A stretch of 9,840 bases of DNA from an uncultured Desulfobacterales bacterium (GCA_945787595.1 CALZJV010000653.1:1-9840), one strand, 5' to 3'. Counted from the first letter of the stretch, positions 1-6,856 are shown. Numbers and translations are program-made. Notes: a model not told the origin generated them from the letters alone.

Positions 1-1027
1 AAGAGACTGCTTTTCAACTCACCCCATTTGCGGTAGATCTCGTACTCGTATTTCTTGTTGACTTCGTCCCATCTCTTGGTTGCCAGATCCAGGTCATACT
101 CGATGAAGTCGACTTTCAGATCCCAGAACGAGTCAACGCCCAGCGCCTTCTGAGCGTGCTTGGCCATTTCGACGCCTTCTTTTTCCCACACGGAGAATTT
201 AATGTCCGTGTTAGCCGCAAAATAACGGCCCTCCAGCACGTATTTTTGTCCCTCCATGCTGAATAGCCAGTCCAGAAAGATCTTGCCGACAGCTTCATTG
301 GGCGCACCTTTCAGCAAAGCCACTGCCTCCGGTACCAGGATCGTTTTTTCCGGCAGCAAATCACGCACCGGAAAGCCATCTTTGCGCGCCGCCATGGCGT
401 TCATTTGCGGCTGCGCGATCCCGATGGGAACTTCGCCACGCGCCACGAGTTGGGTCGTATCCGTGCTGCCGGTCGAAAAGCGGGCCAACTGGGCTGCCAG
501 TAATCTGAGATATCGCCAGGCTTCTTTTTCGCCAAATCCCTGCATCAGGATTTCAATGGCTTCATGCATGGTGCCGGAGGCGTATGGCAGGGTATGCACG
601 ATGTTCCCCCTGTAAATGGGGTTGAGCAGATCGTTCCATGTTTTGGGCGGCGGCAGCCTCAGCTTTTTCAAAACCTTCTCGTTATATAGATTGGAACGAT
701 CAGACCCTCTTGCTTTAAGACCTCATGGGCCGGAGCACCTGCGCCCAAAAAAATGTCGGCATCCGGTTTGCCGCCCCATGCTCTGACTTTGTCCAGGCAG
801 ACCGGCCACCCGCCCGGACGCACAAACGTGATATCCACGTCCTTACCATAGGTCTTTTTATAATACGCTTTAAACCCCTTTGTCAGACTGGCGGATAACT
901 CCTTGTAGACGGGACCGACCCAGCCGATTTTATCTGCGGCCTGCGCTTGCTCTGCACAAAATGGCATGAGCAGAAGCCCCATTGAAAAGACAGTGAAGAT
1001 TGTTGCGGTGAAAATTCTCTTTCTCAT
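1..1027 (-). CDS. ABC transporter substrate-binding protein, iron/thiamine type; frameshifted and 3'-truncated by the window
   Basis: Periplasmic solute-binding protein of an ABC importer (SBP_bac_1-like, Fe3+/thiamine-type fold). The start at 1025-1027 has a strong Shine-Dalgarno (AAGGAGGT, 1031-1038). The first 27-31 residues are a signal peptide (basic MRKR, hydrophobic core, AEQAQAADK). The ADIFLGAGAP segment is typical of the family's ligand-cleft lobe. After GLIVP the frame ends at a stop (668-670), but the frame one base back continues without a stop to the window edge: NLYNEKVLKKL, PPPKTWNDLLNPIYRGN, LPYASGTMHEA, STGSTDTTQLVARGEVPIG, and a C-terminal WDEVNKKYEYEIYRKW. Together about 340 residues, the usual family length, so a single-base loss near 690-700 broke the gene or the assembly. 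The ligand cannot be told from sequence. Permease and ATPase genes, if linked, would lie to the left. Family call is secure; the transported substrate is unknown. Confidence 0.85.
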
Positions 1028-1030
1028 TTT

Positions 1031-1038
1031 GACCTCCT
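1031..1038 (-). promoter_or_regulatory. Shine-Dalgarno of the solute-binding protein gene
   Basis: Minus-strand AAGGAGGT sits a few bases before the ATG at 1027. It is a near-perfect anti-16S match and fixes this start. No convincing sigma-70 promoter was recognised upstream. Confidence 0.7.
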
Positions 1039-1094
1039 TTGCTGTGACATGGGTACATTTGAAAAAATAGCCATTTCTAAATGGACACCTAGTT

Positions 1095-1133
1095 AGTGCC
1101 CATCCACAAATCTGTTAAAATCAGTTGGGCACT
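1095..1133. repeat. Inverted repeat upstream of the solute-binding protein gene
   Basis: The arms AGTGCCCA (1095-1102) and TGGGCACT (1126-1133) are perfect 8-bp complements separated by 23 bp. They lie about 70-105 bp upstream of the solute-binding protein start, where an operator or leader structure would be expected. No protein is recognised for it, and it may simply belong to the surrounding repeat-rich spacer. Confidence 0.4.
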
Positions 1134-1190
1134 TGATGGTGTTTCCAATCCAGAAATGCGGATTTTTGTCCAAGGTCAAGGAAATCAAGC

Positions 1191-1227
1191 GTTTGTGCGG
1201 AGACGTAGCTGGCTACGTCGCACAAAC
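1191..1227. repeat. Strong 16-bp interrupted palindrome in the 1028-1488 spacer
   Basis: GTTTGTGC (1191-1198) pairs with GCACAAAC (1220-1227), and GACGTAGC (1202-1209) pairs with GCTACGTC (1212-1219). The only interruptions are a 3-base bulge and a tight loop. There is no U-tract on either side, so it is not a standard terminator. It looks like a mobile extragenic palindrome. The 1028-1488 spacer contains no supported gene: the open frames at 1096-1455 (plus) and 1242-1448 (minus) are made of repeat sequence. Confidence 0.6.
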
Positions 1228-1379
1228 AAACGCGTGCTGAGTCAAGAAAGAAATGATTCAATATTCAATTTCGGCTTGTCCGGGTTAGGTATTGGTTCTA
1301 ATAACCTGGCTTTAAAAGGGTCAGATTTTTTTCGAGAGCAAGGCGGGTGGTGGAGGGAAAATAACGCAGCGCACCGGTT

Positions 1380-1437
1380 GTGGCTGGAAGCCACTCCCAC
1401 ATTTCTTAAGTCCACGTGGGAGCGGCTCCCCGCCGCG
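1380..1437. repeat. Pair of REP-like palindromes, head to head
   Basis: Two palindromes share the GTGGGAG head typical of proteobacterial REP elements. The first, on the minus strand, covers 1380-1400: stem GTGGCT/AGCCAC at 1380-1394 with its head at 1394-1400. The second, on the plus strand, covers 1416-1437: head GTGGGAG, then stem GCGGC/GCCGC. The heads face each other about 15 bp apart, like the paired REPs (BIMEs) mobilised by RAYT transposases. A third related copy lies at 6857-6879. No RAYT gene is in the window. Confidence 0.6.
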
Positions 1438-1488
1438 ATGTTGTTCAAAGGATAGCCTGAGCATAAATAATAGAATAAAATGTAAAAT

Positions 1489-1514
1489 CCCGCTCTTAAT
1501 AAGTTAAGAGCGGG
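1489..1514 (-). terminator. Rho-independent terminator of zraP
   Basis: CCCGCTCTTAA (1489-1499) and TTAAGAGCGGG (1504-1514) form a perfect 11-bp stem with a 4-base loop. On the minus strand the stem is followed by ATTTTACATTTTATT, a U-rich tail. It lies 25 bp past the zraP stop codon, so zraP is transcribed alone and not together with the solute-binding protein gene downstream. Confidence 0.85.
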
Positions 1515-1538
1515 AAGATGAGAGTTTTCAATCGAATT

Positions 1539-2084
1539 CTAGTACCAGCAGCCGCCGCCCTGGCCGCGGAATCCTCGGCCCATGCCCTGGCTTCCAAACC
1601 CCCGGCCCATGCCCTGGCCGTCGAACCCGCGTCCCATACCACGGCCGCCTCTTCGGTAGCCCCTGCCGGCAAAAAATTCCGGATTTTCCTTTTGCATCTT
1701 AATGCGGTGATCAATCCGTTTTTGATCCAGCTGGGCAGTCAGATCAGACATTTCCGCCTGCAGGCCGGCAGCCTTCTGAGCATCCGGGTCCTCTTTTGCC
1801 AGTTCACTTCTGAGTTCGAGCTCTTTCTGATAAAGGTTCTCTCGCAGATTACGGGTTTCCTCAAAAAAAGCCTGGCGCTCCTTGTCCAACCGGGTAATCT
1901 GTTCGTCGCTCAGATTACCCTGGTAACCTGAAGGGGCAACGCCTCTTTGACCCCAACCGGAACCCTGGCCCTGGCAATTACCGCCACCGCCTCTGCCCCA
2001 ACCTGCAAAAGAAGTGGCCGCAAATCCAACGATACCTGCGATTGCCAATACTGCAACAGTCTTAGCGAAATTGTTCATTTTCAT
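1539..2084 (-). CDS. zraP: ZraP/CpxP-like periplasmic zinc-responsive chaperone
   Basis: Periplasmic metal-binding chaperone of the ZraP/Spy/CpxP group (Metal_resist type), 181 aa. Residues 1-27 are a signal peptide ending SFA. A Gly-rich linker (28-56) leads to NLSDEQITRLDKERQAF at 57-73, the LTxxQ-like start of the long helical hairpin that reaches about residue 137. The tail (140-178) is Gly/Arg/Met-rich with three tandem 9-residue units, GMGRGFDGQ and two variants (149-175), and ends CWY. E. coli ZraP likewise ends in a Gly-rich tail with metal ligands. The only cysteines are C37 and C179, candidate zinc or oligomer contacts. SD GGAGGT lies at 2090-2095, just before the ATG; a second ATG two codons on is an alternative. 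It diverges from a ZraS/ZraR-type pair, has its own sigma-54 promoter and enhancer sites, and ends at a terminator. Zinc as the signal is inferred from family and synteny. Confidence 0.85.
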   Translation of the reverse strand: MKMNNFAKTVAVLAIAGIVGFAATSFAGWGRGGGGNCQGQGSGWGQRGVAPSGYQGNLSDEQITRLDKERQAFFEETRNLRENLYQKELELRSELAKEDPDAQKAAGLQAEMSDLTAQLDQKRIDHRIKMQKENPEFFAGRGYRRGGRGMGRGFDGQGMGRGFGSQGMGRGFRGQGGGCWY

Positions 2085-2161
2085 TTTTTACCTCCGTTTT
2101 AGTATTTGGGTTAGCCAAAAATGTAGAATATCCAGCCGTCATCTTGTTGTCTTTCTGTATG

Positions 2162-2177
2162 AGCAAAGGGTGTGCCA
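2162..2177 (-). promoter_or_regulatory. Sigma-54 promoter of zraP
   Basis: The minus strand reads TGGCACACCCTTTGCT: the exact -24 element TGGCAC, 5 bp, then the exact -12 element TTGCT. Predicted transcription start is near 2151, giving a leader of about 67 nt before the zraP ATG. Sigma-54 promoters need an AAA+ activator, and the gene at 4793-6166 encodes one with an intact sigma-54 contact motif. Confidence 0.85.
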
Positions 2178-2251
2178 AGCAGTGACCAGATGAAATATTA
2201 TTATATAACTTATTGAATTTTCGAATTTATTTAATATTGCCCCACAGTTCG

Positions 2252-2280
2252 TTGACAAAACTTATTTCAGAGGCATATTT
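2252..2280 (+). promoter_or_regulatory. Possible sigma-70 promoter for the kinase-regulator genes
   Basis: A perfect -35 box TTGACA (2252-2257) is followed after 16 bp by CATATT (2274-2279, 4 of 6 matches). It points toward the kinase, but about 350 bp upstream of it. Transcription would start close to the first 15-bp palindrome at 2288, which would allow autoregulation by the activator. No plus-strand sigma-54 site was found in this spacer. The call is tentative. Confidence 0.35.
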
Positions 2281-2287
2281 AGCAAGT

Positions 2288-2302
2288 GGATACCAAGTAT
2301 CC
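2288..2302. promoter_or_regulatory. Enhancer/operator palindrome 1 (UAS for a ZraR-type activator)
   Basis: GGATACCAAGTATCC is a perfect inverted repeat (6-bp arms, 3-bp centre). Its centre is about 144 bp upstream of the predicted zraP start site, a normal position for a sigma-54 enhancer. A second copy lies 33 bp away. That ZraR binds here is inferred from position and pairing. Confidence 0.65.
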
Positions 2303-2320
2303 ATGTTAGATTCGCGGATC

Positions 2321-2335
2321 GGGTAATAAGTATCC
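2321..2335. promoter_or_regulatory. Enhancer/operator palindrome 2 (UAS for a ZraR-type activator)
   Basis: GGGTAATAAGTATCC matches the first palindrome at 12 of 15 positions, with an exact right arm. The centre-to-centre distance is 33 bp, about three helical turns, so two dimers would sit on the same face of the DNA. The centre is about 177 bp upstream of the predicted zraP start site. Confidence 0.6.
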
Positions 2336-2516
2336 AGCAAATCGGTTGGCCAGTTGATTCGTTTGCCGTTAAATATTGAAGAAATCAGGCGGTTTGGTTT
2401 AGAAATTATTTTTTTGTATTTTGTGGCAAAAAATTATATGGGGCTATATTTACTATCTTCAAGCGAAGGTCGTTACCAGCAGATCAATTTTAATAAGAAC
2501 TATCATAAAAATGACG

Positions 2517-2629
2517 GAGCGAAGCGACATCCATAAATATTCAATCGTCAATCTTCAATATTCATTTCCGGCTTATCCGGGTTAGCGATTACCGGCTAAC
2601 GGGCAACGGGCAAACTGGCTAACCGGAGA
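2517..2629. repeat. Repeat block ahead of the kinase: 17-bp repeat plus 7-bp-period array
   Basis: GAGCGAAGCGACATCCA (2517-2533) recurs exactly at 4634-4650. From 2535 to 2625 the sequence falls into thirteen 7-bp words with drifting content, for example caatcgt, caatctt, caatatt and later aacgggc twice. The CCGGCTTATCCGGGTT element (2568-2583) is inside. The array runs to within a few bases of the kinase start. The rest of the spacer from 2336 to 2516 is AT-rich; the frame open there (2354-2536) has no start context and its end is repeat sequence, so no gene is called. Confidence 0.7.
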
Positions 2630-4435
2630 ATGGTATCTTTCTTGCTATATATCCCTATTATGTTTGCCAAAATCAAAAACACAAACATCTGGACGGGTAT
2701 ACCGCCCTGGGTATTGATCGGTGCGGTGGCTGTACTGCTGCCGATATTCACCTTTATGACCATTGAGGATATCAATCGTCAGAAAAAAAAGAGCATCCAT
2801 TTATTGTTGGAAAAAGGTGCCGCCTTAATCAGGTCTTTTGAAGCCGGTACCCGTACGGGAATGATGGCTATGCACCGGGGCGGTTTTCAGCTTCAGCGGC
2901 TTTTGACCGAGATGGCCAGGCAGCCGGATATCATTTATCTTTTTGTGGCAGACAGCAGCGGGGAGATCCTGGCCCACAACGACCTTGAAAAGGTCGGGAC
3001 ACAGGTTGAAAAGAATTTGGACCCGGCTGGAATTGTACAAAGCGATAATCTCCAATGGCGCCAGGTGACAGGACCGGATGGTGGCCGGGTATTTGAAGTA
3101 TTTCGAAAATTTAGCCCCACAAGACGGCCCATGGGCAGGATGCACGGCCCCATGATGATGGGTCGCGGATTTCAGCAACAACAAAACCAAAGAAGGGTAT
3201 GGCCCAGGCCTTTGGACGAACCCGCCAGGGCAATATTCGTGGGCCTTGACATGACCCCCATTTTAGAAGCCCAGGATACCGATATCCGGCATGCGGTCAT
3301 CATGGGGGTGGTTCTGCTGCTGGTGGGATTTACCGGCTTCATGCTCATTTTTTTAGTTCAAAGCAATCGCGCCGCCAAAGCTTCCCTGACGCGAATCAAG
3401 GCCTTTTCCGACAATGTCGTGGAAAACATGCCCATCGGGTTAATCGCCCTCGACGATCATCATAGAATCGCGGCTTGCAACCATATCGCCGAAAGCGTGC
3501 TGCAGCTTTCTGTTCCAAATATGATGGGAAAGAATGCCGATCAAATGCTGCCAGCCCGGCTTTGGGAAGTTGTGCAACGTTTCGATGAACTGGATCATGT
3601 CATCGAGGAAGAAATCGACTGCACCATCGCCGATGGCAACGTCGTACCGCTTGAGATCGGTGCCAGTATCCTGCAGGATGCGAATGGTGTGATATTAGGA
3701 TACATTCTGCTGTTTAAAGATCTAACGGAAGTGCGATCACTGCGCAGAGAAATTGCCAGAAACCAGCGCCTGGCGTCCGTCGGCAGACTGGCCGCCGGTG
3801 TGGCCCATGAAATCCGCAACCCCTTAAGTTCGATTAAAGGGTTTGCCACTTATTTTAAAGAACGCTATCCAGATGCCCCCCAGGATCAGAAGACAGCTAA
3901 TATCATGATCGCCGAAGTCGATCGCTTAAACCGGGTTGTGGGTCAACTCCTGGAGTTTGCCAGGCCGGTGGAGGTATCGCCCAAGTCGACATTGCTCAAG
4001 GACCTTGTAGATAATTCCGTCAGATTGATTGAACAAAAGGCCAAAGAAAAGCAAATTGCTGTAAAAATGCTTAATTCCGCAAAAGTAGATGAAGCAGTGA
4101 TTGATCCGGATCGCATCAACCAGGTGCTGTTAAACTTATACCTGAATGCCATCGAATCCATGCAACCGGGTGGAGAACTTGGTGTCGAACTTTTGGCCGG
4201 CGAAGAAGACCACCGTATTGAAATTAGGGTTTCCGATACCGGTTGCGGCATCCCCGGGGAACATTTATCCAGGATATTCGATCCCTATTTCACCACCAAA
4301 TCAACCGGAACGGGTTTGGGGTTGGCGATTGCGCACAATATCACGGAAGCTATGGGCGGCAAGATGAACATTTCAAGCAGACCGGGAAAAGGAACGACTA
4401 TTTGTTTAACAATACCAGTTTCAGGCAACTCTTGA
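2630..4435 (+). CDS. zraS: ZraS-like membrane sensor histidine kinase
   Basis: Inner-membrane two-component sensor kinase, 601 aa from the ATG at 2630. Layout: TM1 about 27-44; periplasmic sensor about 45-220; TM2 about 222-243; PAS domain about 258-368; dimerisation domain with the H-box HEIRNP (phospho-acceptor His393); ATPase domain with N-box LNLYLNAIES (Asn506), G1 DTGCG (536-540), F-box (about 550-554) and G2 GTGLGL (560-565). All catalytic motifs are intact. The periplasmic domain has a Met/His-rich patch (MGRMHGPMMMGRGF, 168-181), plausible for metal sensing and echoing the GMGRGF repeats of ZraP. The start is uncertain: GGAG is only one base before ATG 2630, and an in-frame ATG at 2660 has no better site. 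It diverges from zraP, and the activator gene follows after 357 bp. By synteny it is the zinc/envelope-stress sensor; the real ligand is unproven. Confidence 0.85.
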   Translation: MVSFLLYIPIMFAKIKNTNIWTGIPPWVLIGAVAVLLPIFTFMTIEDINRQKKKSIHLLLEKGAALIRSFEAGTRTGMMAMHRGGFQLQRLLTEMARQPDIIYLFVADSSGEILAHNDLEKVGTQVEKNLDPAGIVQSDNLQWRQVTGPDGGRVFEVFRKFSPTRRPMGRMHGPMMMGRGFQQQQNQRRVWPRPLDEPARAIFVGLDMTPILEAQDTDIRHAVIMGVVLLLVGFTGFMLIFLVQSNRAAKASLTRIKAFSDNVVENMPIGLIALDDHHRIAACNHIAESVLQLSVPNMMGKNADQMLPARLWEVVQRFDELDHVIEEEIDCTIADGNVVPLEIGASILQDANGVILGYILLFKDLTEVRSLRREIARNQRLASVGRLAAGVAHEIRNPLSSIKGFATYFKERYPDAPQDQKTANIMIAEVDRLNRVVGQLLEFARPVEVSPKSTLLKDLVDNSVRLIEQKAKEKQIAVKMLNSAKVDEAVIDPDRINQVLLNLYLNAIESMQPGGELGVELLAGEEDHRIEIRVSDTGCGIPGEHLSRIFDPYFTTKSTGTGLGLAIAHNITEAMGGKMNISSRPGKGTTICLTIPVSGNS

Positions 4436-4460
4436 GGGCAAATCGAGGTTTGCAATGCCC

Positions 4461-4730
4461 AACCCGGACGAGCGGGAATTGAACATTGAATGGGTTTCAG
4501 GTGTCAGCCCAGCCGCCGGCCAAAAAAAACGGCCGGTCTAATCGAAAAAGAAACTCTAAAAAAACGAATAACGAATAACGAGTGACGAATGACGAATTAA
4601 GGAATTCTTTCTATTTTATTATTTAAAAGAGCAGAGCGAAGCGACATCCACAATTCGTCAATCGTAAATCGTCATTCACACGAGGAAGCCGAGTCGCAAG
4701 ATCCTGAACACTGACACCCGAAACCTGACG
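4461..4730. repeat. Nested inverted repeats filling the kinase-regulator spacer
   Basis: This 357-bp spacer holds no gene. It contains a reversed copy of the CCGGCTTGTCCGGGTT-type element (4461-4480) and an outer inverted pair of 7-bp words (tttcagg, tgtcagc at 4495-4508 against 4710-4723). A short CCGGCC/GGCCGG hairpin with an A-rich loop (4516-4536) has no U-tail. An inner inverted pair follows: five acgaat-type heptads (4564-4598) against four attcgtc-type heptads (4653-4680), with the exact 17-bp repeat GAGCGAAGCGACATCCA (4634-4650) between them. The transcript should fold into a long multi-armed hairpin, which could alter regulator expression relative to the kinase. Confidence 0.7.
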
Positions 4731-4792
4731 TTCCTTACAACATATTGCCAGAAAAATGCCTCTAAGGACCTAATTCAAGAAAGTAACAGCCT

Positions 4793-6166
4793 ATGAGAGA
4801 TAAGAATACAATTCTGGTTGTCGATGATGACAATGCCCATCGCATTATGCTGCGCACACTCATCGGAGGATGGGGATATGAAGTGTCGGAGGCCGATGAC
4901 GGTGCCGCCGCAATCGATCAGGTCAAAGAGCAATCCTACGATCTGGTGCTAATGGATGTTCGCATGGTCCAGGTCTCAGGACTGGAGGCGCTGGCGCAGA
5001 TCAAATTATATAACCCGGCCATACCGGTGATCATCATGACGGCCTATTCATCGGTGGACACGGCCGTCAAAGCTTTAAAGCAGGGCGCACACGATTACCT
5101 GACCAAACCCCTCGACTTCGACAAGCTGAGAATAACCATTGAAAGAGCCATGGAACATACCCGGCTCAAGGAGGAAAACCGCCTGCTCAAAGAAAGCCTG
5201 GGGAAACATTTTGACCGTCAGAATATCATCGGCCACAGTCCGGCCATGATAAATCTCCTGGAAACCGTAGCCCAGGTAGCCCCATCTGAGGCCACCGTTT
5301 TAATCGCCGGCGAATCCGGCACCGGCAAAGAACTCATTGCCGGCGCTATCCATTACAACAGTTCCAGAAAAGACGGCCCCTTCGTTAAACTCAATTGTGC
5401 GGCCATCACCGAAACGCTGCTGGAATCCGAACTTTTCGGCCATGAAAAAGGTGCCTTTACCGGAGCGGATCGCAGAAAAGAAGGACGATTTTATCAGGCC
5501 CATGACGGCAGCCTGTTCTTAGATGAAGTCAGCGAAATGTCTCTGATTATGCAGGTTAAATTATTGCGGGTCCTGCAGGAAAGAGAGTTTTCCCGCGTTG
5601 GTGGAGAAAAAACCATCCAGGTGGATGTCAGGGTCATTGCCGCCACCAACAAAAATTTAAGCGATTTGATCACCAAAGGGCAGTTCCGGGAAGACCTGTT
5701 TTACCGGCTCAACGTTGTCGATATGCAAATTCCTCCTCTGCGTAAACGACAGGAAGATATCCCTCTGCTCGCGCAGCATTTTCTGGAAATGTTTGCCGCT
5801 AAAAATCACAAGATAATTAAAGGCTTCACGCCCCAGGCGATGGATCTCCTGATCCGGCACGACTGGCCGGGAAATGTCAGAGAACTCATGAATGCAGTCG
5901 AAAGGACCGTGGTGTTGTCGCGATCGGATTACCTTTCTGAAAAAGATTTTCCCATGTTCGCCGGTACAGTCTTAGATGACGGAAGATCATTGGGTACATC
6001 AATAATCGACATAAAGGGCGATGAATCCCTGGTCGAGGTGGAAAAAGTGACCATATTAAAAACCCTGGAAGCGGTCGGTGGAAACAAGAGCGAAGCGGCA
6101 CGTCGACTTGGGATTACCCGTAAAACGCTGCACAAAAAGCTTAAGGCCTATGGGGTGATGAAGTGA
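4793..6166 (+). CDS. zraR: ZraR/NtrC-type sigma-54-dependent response regulator
   Basis: Cytoplasmic DNA-binding activator, 457 aa, usual NtrC-family length. The receiver domain is 1-120: acidic pocket D11-D13, phospho-acceptor Asp55 (LMDVRM), Thr83 and Lys105. A coiled linker (about 121-143) leads to the AAA+ domain (about 145-380): Walker A GESGTGKE (173-180), the sigma-54 contact loop GAFTGA (220-225), Walker B LFLDE (241-245) and arginine-finger region [11 protein letters not shown] (298-308). The C-terminus is a Fis-type helix-turn-helix (about 428-452, [20 protein letters not shown]). Every residue needed for ATPase-driven open-complex formation is present. Its likely target is the sigma-54 promoter at 2162-2177 through the paired palindromes at 2288-2335. 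The start lacks a strong SD, but [13 protein letters not shown] is a canonical receiver N-terminus. Kinase pairing is inferred from adjacency. Confidence 0.9.
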   Translation: MRDKNTILVVDDDNAHRIMLRTLIGGWGYEVSEADDGAAAIDQVKEQSYDLVLMDVRMVQVSGLEALAQIKLYNPAIPVIIMTAYSSVDTAVKALKQGAHDYLTKPLDFDKLRITIERAMEHTRLKEENRLLKESLGKHFDRQNIIGHSPAMINLLETVAQVAPSEATVLIAGESGTGKELIAGAIHYNSSRKDGPFVKLNCAAITETLLESELFGHEKGAFTGADRRKEGRFYQAHDGSLFLDEVSEMSLIMQVKLLRVLQEREFSRVGGEKTIQVDVRVIAATNKNLSDLITKGQFREDLFYRLNVVDMQIPPLRKRQEDIPLLAQHFLEMFAAKNHKIIKGFTPQAMDLLIRHDWPGNVRELMNAVERTVVLSRSDYLSEKDFPMFAGTVLDDGRSLGTSIIDIKGDESLVEVEKVTILKTLEAVGGNKSEAARRLGITRKTLHKKLKAYGVMK

Positions 6167-6236
6167 GACAGATGTCAGAGGTCAGAAGACAGAGGTCAGA
6201 TGACGGAGGTCAGAAGTCAGAGGACAGAGGTAAGAG
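6167..6236 (+). repeat. Left 7-bp tandem repeat array, purine-rich strand
   Basis: Immediately after the regulator stop codon come ten consecutive 7-bp units of the form G-W-C-A-G-A-N (gtcagag, gtcagaa, gacagag and variants), with no indel. The same word in reverse complement forms the larger array at 6587-6810. No rho-independent terminator is visible for the regulator; only a short GGCC/GGCC hairpin follows (about 6240-6251). Confidence 0.85.
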
Positions 6237-6300
6237 GCAGGGCCTTCGGCCGATAGAGGTCGGAGGTTAGAGGTTTGAGGCAACGGATTATTTTGCCACC

Positions 6301-6586
6301 CCCAATTTTCAATCTTCGATCTTCAATTCCGGCTTGTCCGGGTTGGGTTTAAGGACGTGTGTTGATCTTTGGATGCAGCTTGGACGCTTTCAGCTTTGAG
6401 CCTTGAGCATTCAACTCTTTTTGCGTTTCACTTATCGCTTTTCACATTCTTTTCGCCTCTAACCTAAAGCGAAGCTATCCTCGAGCGCAGAGACCTAGCA
6501 ACAAAACAAAGCAATATCTTGCAGTACTTTGTACGCTATGCTCTCTGCGCCATGCCCCATGCTAAATCATTCCGAATTCAATATCT
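6301..6586. repeat. Spacer between the two heptad arrays: further 7-bp words and a dispersed element
   Basis: No gene is seen. It holds caatctt-type heptads leading into CCGGCTTGTCCGGGTT (6329-6344), gctttca/gccttga-type words (about 6387-6415), and gcgccat/gccccat-type words (about 6548-6566). A partial cousin of the 17-bp repeat (AGCGAAGCTATCC) lies near 6470-6485. All share the 7-bp period with different words. Confidence 0.55.
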
Positions 6587-6810
6587 CTCTGTTGTCCGTC
6601 ATCTGCCCTCTGCCTTCCGTCATCTGACCTCTGTCATCCGTCCTCCGTCATCTGTCCTCTGACATCCGCCATCTGTCTTCTGCCATCCGTCCTCTGTCAT
6701 CCGTCCTCTGTCATCCGTCCTCTGTCATCCGTCATCTGTCTTCCGTCATCTGTCTTCCGTCATCCGTCATCTGTCCTCTGTCATCTATCCTCTGTCATTT
6801 GTCCTTTGAC
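6587..6810 (-). repeat. Right 7-bp tandem repeat array, inverted relative to the left array
   Basis: About 32 consecutive heptads of the form H-T-C-Y-G-N-C (atccgtc, ctctgtc, atctgtc and variants) run without a single indel. The central part (6685-6733) alternates atccgtc and ctctgtc as a 14-bp higher-order repeat, so expansion was recent there. It is the reverse complement of the word at 6167-6236, so a transcript could pair the two arrays across about 350 nt. It is not a CRISPR: there are no spacers. Confidence 0.9.
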
Positions 6811-6856
6811 AACTGCATCTGAGACATTATTATATGCAAAAAAATCCAAATATCAC

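Noticed and set aside
256..615. 119-codon plus-strand frame
   Set aside because: It lies opposite the solute-binding protein, whose minus-strand translation matches a known fold throughout. This frame has no recognisable features.
1096..1455. Open frames in the spacer (also minus 1242-1448)
   Set aside because: They run through a hairpin, REP palindromes and heptad repeats and have no ribosome binding site. The translation is low-complexity repeat product.
2354..2536. 60-codon plus-strand frame between zraP and the kinase
   Set aside because: It has no SD, an uncertain start and AT-driven composition, and its C-terminus is the dispersed 17-bp repeat.
4516..4536. Terminator after the kinase gene
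   Set aside because: The CCGGCC/GGCCGG stem has an A-rich loop but no U-tract on the plus strand, so it is only noted as a hairpin in the repeat block.
6587..6810. CRISPR array or short-repeat coding sequence
   Set aside because: The 7-bp units are contiguous with no unique spacers, no cas genes are present, and no frame gives a plausible protein.
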